A stretch of 64,000 bases of DNA from contig NZ_OY730231.1 in NCBI RefSeq assembly GCF_963422545.1, positions 46,664 through 110,663 on the forward strand, in the 5' to 3' direction. The notes under the pieces are model-generated. The model saw only the letters and a program-made list of their open reading frames with translations. It was not told the DNA's origin and made no database searches. The position numbers and the translations under genes are program-made. This document shows positions 61,953 to 64,000 of this stretch, one piece after another. The first letter of the stretch is position 1; each line of letters starts with the position of its first letter. Origin of the DNA: an uncultured Flavobacterium sp. (GTDB taxonomy: Bacteria > Bacteroidota > Bacteroidia > Flavobacteriales > Flavobacteriaceae).

Positions 61953-62813
61953 ATGGCAAGAAAAACAACTACCCGAAGAACTTCTTATTCCAGAAAAGCG
62001 AAACCTCAAAGATCGTTTTTGGCAAGTGGACTTCGTTTCATAATTTATTCTTTTTTAGTATTACTTTTTTTTAGTACTGTTTATCATTATCGTGATGGAC
62101 TGGCATATTATCTTGGCTTTAAATCAAGTAAAGTTTTAGATGAAGATGAGGTTGATAAACACCTTTCGGATGTTAGAAATATTCAGGTTCTCGAAAACCA
62201 TAAAGGGAAAGTAATTGGTATTGATGTTTCTGAATTTCAAGGAAAAGTACAATGGGACGAAGTTGAAGTTCTTGAAGAAAAATATCCTGTTAAATTTGTT
62301 TTTGTTCGTGCAACTGCGGGAAATGACAGAGTAGACGGACAGTTTAAAAAAAACTGGGAAGGTGCCAAAAAGCATAAAATTATGCGAGGTGCTTATCATT
62401 ATTACCGACCGAATGAAAATTCTATCGAGCAGGCGAATCTTTTTATTAAAACAGTAAAATTACAAAAGGGTGATTTACCGCCTGTTTTGGATATTGAAAA
62501 ATTGCCAAAGAATCAACCTTTGGACAGTTTGAAAAAAGGTTTAAAACGCTGGTTAAATAAAGTGGAAGCGCATTATCAGGTTCGTCCGATAATTTATACA
62601 GGGGAACGTTATTATGACGATTTTTTGAAAGAAGAATTTGGAGGATATCTATTTTGGATCGCCAATTATAATTTCTACAGAGAGAAAATTGAACCTGATT
62701 GGCTTTTTTGGCAATTTACTGAGAAAGCATCTTTACCGGGAATCAAACACAGAGTAGATGTGAATATCTATAATGGAGATTTAGAACAGTTGCAGTTTAT
62801 TACAGTGGAGTAG
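61953..62813 (+). CDS. GH25 family lysozyme-like muramidase
   Basis: This 286-residue protein has a very basic N-terminus (ARKTTTRRTSYSRKAKPQR), one membrane anchor (about 28-47) and a GH25 domain. The domain starts GIDVSEFQGKVQW, where the aspartate and glutamate positions are family catalytic/binding residues, and continues FVFVRATAG, GAYHYYRP, PPVLDIEKLPK and WQFTE. It probably cleaves peptidoglycan at the outer face of the inner membrane. The gene ends in a repeat-rich convergent gap. Confidence 0.9.
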   Translation: MARKTTTRRTSYSRKAKPQRSFLASGLRFIIYSFLVLLFFSTVYHYRDGLAYYLGFKSSKVLDEDEVDKHLSDVRNIQVLENHKGKVIGIDVSEFQGKVQWDEVEVLEEKYPVKFVFVRATAGNDRVDGQFKKNWEGAKKHKIMRGAYHYYRPNENSIEQANLFIKTVKLQKGDLPPVLDIEKLPKNQPLDSLKKGLKRWLNKVEAHYQVRPIIYTGERYYDDFLKEEFGGYLFWIANYNFYREKIEPDWLFWQFTEKASLPGIKHRVDVNIYNGDLEQLQFITVE

Positions 62814-62861
62814 TTTACAGTCTCAGTTTACAGTCTCATTGAAACCTGTAAACTGCGACTG
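62813..62861. repeat. Tandem 13-mers and 10-bp inverted repeat between convergent genes
   Basis: GTTTACAGTCTCA occurs twice in tandem (62813-62825, 62826-62838). CAGTTTACAG (62824-62833) and CTGTAAACTG (62846-62855) form a perfect 10-bp stem with a 12-base loop. ACTGCGACTG follows at 62852-62861. Its location between the ends of the GH25 gene and the minus-strand DUF5808 gene suits a bidirectional terminator. The same words recur at 63131-63154, suggesting a dispersed intergenic repeat. Confidence 0.6.
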
Positions 62862-62868
62862 AAGACTT

Positions 62869-63090
62869 TTACTTAAGCTGCATAAGTGTATACATGAAAA
62901 ACAGAAAGGCAATAGTAATTAGAATCGCTAAAGGATTTGCAAAATTAATGGTGAAGCCAGCCCACTTTAATTTCTTAGGAACAAACATTCTTTTGTCAGC
63001 CTTGTTATAATAAAACATACCCAAATGCCAATTATTAGGATCTTTGTGCCAGTTATTATAATCTTCTTGAGTGGGTTTTTGTGGAATCAT
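62869..63090 (-). CDS. DUF5808 small membrane protein
   Basis: This 73-residue protein has the DUF5808 pattern NNWHLGMFYYNKADKRMFVPKK followed by GFTINFANPLAI and one C-terminal membrane segment (about 50-70). Relatives are often encoded beside transporters or regulators in Bacteroidota and Firmicutes; the function is unknown. It is flanked on both sides by copies of the CTGTAAACT/ACTGCGACTG repeat words. Confidence 0.78.
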   Translation of the reverse strand: MIPQKPTQEDYNNWHKDPNNWHLGMFYYNKADKRMFVPKKLKWAGFTINFANPLAILITIAFLFFMYTLMQLK

Positions 63091-63130
63091 TTTGTTTAGT
63101 TTTTAATTCGGGTTTTAAGAACAGTTAAAT

Positions 63131-63154
63131 ACTGTAAACTAAAAACTGCGACTG
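63131..63154. repeat. Second copy of the CTGTAAACT/ACTGCGACTG repeat words
   Basis: CTGTAAACT (63132-63140) and ACTGCGACTG (63145-63154) repeat the words found at 62846-62861 in the same orientation, with five bases inserted between them here. ACAGT (63121-63125) and ACTGT (63131-63135) form a small local inverted repeat. It lies between the DUF5808 gene and the end of lptB. Confidence 0.5.
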
Positions 63155-63164
63155 TGTACCTTTA

Positions 63165-63906
63165 CTAGAATTCAAGTTTCTTTTTACGAAGTTCAAAATT
63201 TTGTCCTAAGTAAACACGGCGAACCATTTCGTCTTCAACTAATTCTTCTGGAACTCCTGCTTTCAAAATTCCACCTTCAAACATTAAGTATGTTTTATCA
63301 GTAATCGCTAAAGTTTCCTGAACGTTGTGATCGGTAATTAAAATTCCGATATTTTTATTCTTCAATTGGGCTACAATTCTTTGAATGTCTTCAACTGCAA
63401 CCGGGTCAACTCCTGCAAAAGGTTCATCTAATAAAATAAACTTAGGATCAGTTGCTAAAGCACGTGCAATTTCAGTACGACGACGTTCCCCTCCCGAAAG
63501 TAAATCTCCACGGTTAGTACGAATATGTTCTAAGCTGAATTCTTCAATTAGACTTTCCATTTTTGCAATCTGCTCTTCTTTTGAATATTTGGTCAATTGC
63601 AGTACACTTAGGATATTGTCTTCAATACTTAGTTTTCTAAAAACAGAAGCTTCTTGCGCCAAATAGCCAATTCCTTGTTGTGCGCGTTTGTACATTGGAT
63701 AATCAGTAATGTTCAAATCATCCAGGTAGATATTTCCTGAATTTGGTTTTACTAATCCCACAATCATGTAAAACGAAGTTGTTTTTTCCCGCACCATTTG
63801 GACCCAAAAGTCCCACGATTTCTCCTTGATTTACCTCAACAGAAATTCCTTTTACAACGCTACGACCTTTATAGGTTTTGATTAAATTATCGGCTCTTAG
63901 CTTCAT
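63165..63906 (-). pseudogene. lptB: LPS export ABC transporter ATPase LptB, frameshifted in Walker A
   Basis: Together the two frames encode a complete LptB of about 246 residues. It opens KLRADNLIKTYKGRSVVKGI, then has Walker A, LLSGGERRRTEIARAL, Walker B FILLDEPFAGVDP and the switch histidine in ITDHNVQETL. A run of six T on the + strand (63782-63787, A6 in the gene) shifts the frame exactly inside Walker A. As read it gives GPNGAGKNN and a stop; with five A it would read GPNGAGKTTSFYMIVGL and continue. LptB powers lipopolysaccharide transport to the outer membrane and is normally essential, so a consensus error is the simplest explanation. Confidence 0.9.
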
Positions 63907-64000
63907 TTTTTCAATTAGATAATTAGATAATTTGAAAATGAGATAATTGAAAAATTAACTCAAATTCAATTTTAAAATTTTATTAGAAGGACAAATTAAA

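Noticed and set aside
1..64000. Insertion sequences, tRNA or rRNA genes, CRISPR arrays, toxin-antitoxin pairs
   Set aside because: No transposase-like protein, terminal inverted repeat pair, tRNA-like cloverleaf or regular repeat-spacer array was recognised on either strand.

Overview
The window looks like a chromosomal segment of a Flavobacterium-type bacterium (Bacteroidota, Flavobacteriaceae). The DNA is AT-rich. Promoter-like boxes match the Bacteroidota -7 consensus TAnnTTTG. Shine-Dalgarno sequences are weak or absent, and several genes seem to start at TTG. Marker genes fit this assignment: a UpxY/NusG-like regulator, a PorV/PorQ-family outer-membrane protein, and DUF4105 and DUF5808 proteins. 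The species cannot be named from the sequence alone.

From 52 to 58736 every gene is on the + strand, usually overlapping or separated by a few bases. This is one very large surface-glycan (O-antigen/capsule) locus. It opens with a NusG-paralogue antiterminator (52-516), then a promoter and a small GC-rich hairpin. Next come a nucleotide-sugar dehydrogenase, manC, rmlB, an SLBB outer-membrane exporter and a Wzz-like chain-length protein. The section 7810-11468 is a compact amino-sugar acylation module: two sugar 3,4-ketoisomerase-like cupins, a GNAT, a dedicated acyl carrier protein, a FabH-like ketosynthase and a DegT aminotransferase. The section 11474-21767 carries Wzx, an EpsG-type polymerase, glycosyltransferases (including a GT11 fucosyltransferase), an acetyltransferase and a 2OG-Fe(II) oxygenase. 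The section 21764-31691 supplies sugars: a WbpV-like reductase/epimerase, GDP-fucose synthesis (gmd, fcl), a WecA/WbpL-like initiating transferase, a second aminotransferase, rmlC, rmlD and rmlA, and a WbpM-like dehydratase.

The section 31891-35299 is an ABC-type polysaccharide exporter (Wzm/Wzt) with a glycosyltransferase. A VioA/VioB-like aminotransferase and acetyltransferase pair follows, then a bank of glycosyltransferases (37021-44489). A nonulosonic (sialic-type) acid cassette neuA-neuB-neuC spans 45128-47976 and is followed by an MBOAT/SGNH acylation pair. More glycosyltransferases come next, then an O-antigen ligase/polymerase and a second initiating phosphoglycosyltransferase (57342-58736). 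Two initiating enzymes, two polymerase/ligase-type proteins and both Wzx- and ABC-type export suggest that more than one glycan is assembled.

After 58738 the locus ends and housekeeping-type genes begin: DUF4105 and PorV-like genes on the - strand, pssA and a GH25 lysozyme on the + strand, and DUF5808 and lptB on the - strand. Two genes, a GT2 at 41822-42614 and lptB at 63165-63906, are each broken by one extra base in a six-base homopolymer. LptB is normally essential, so consensus error is a serious possibility for both. A glycosyltransferase at 12735-13976 carries a TTCA tetranucleotide repeat whose copy number would switch its C-terminal tail. No tRNA, rRNA, CRISPR array, transposase or insertion sequence was seen.
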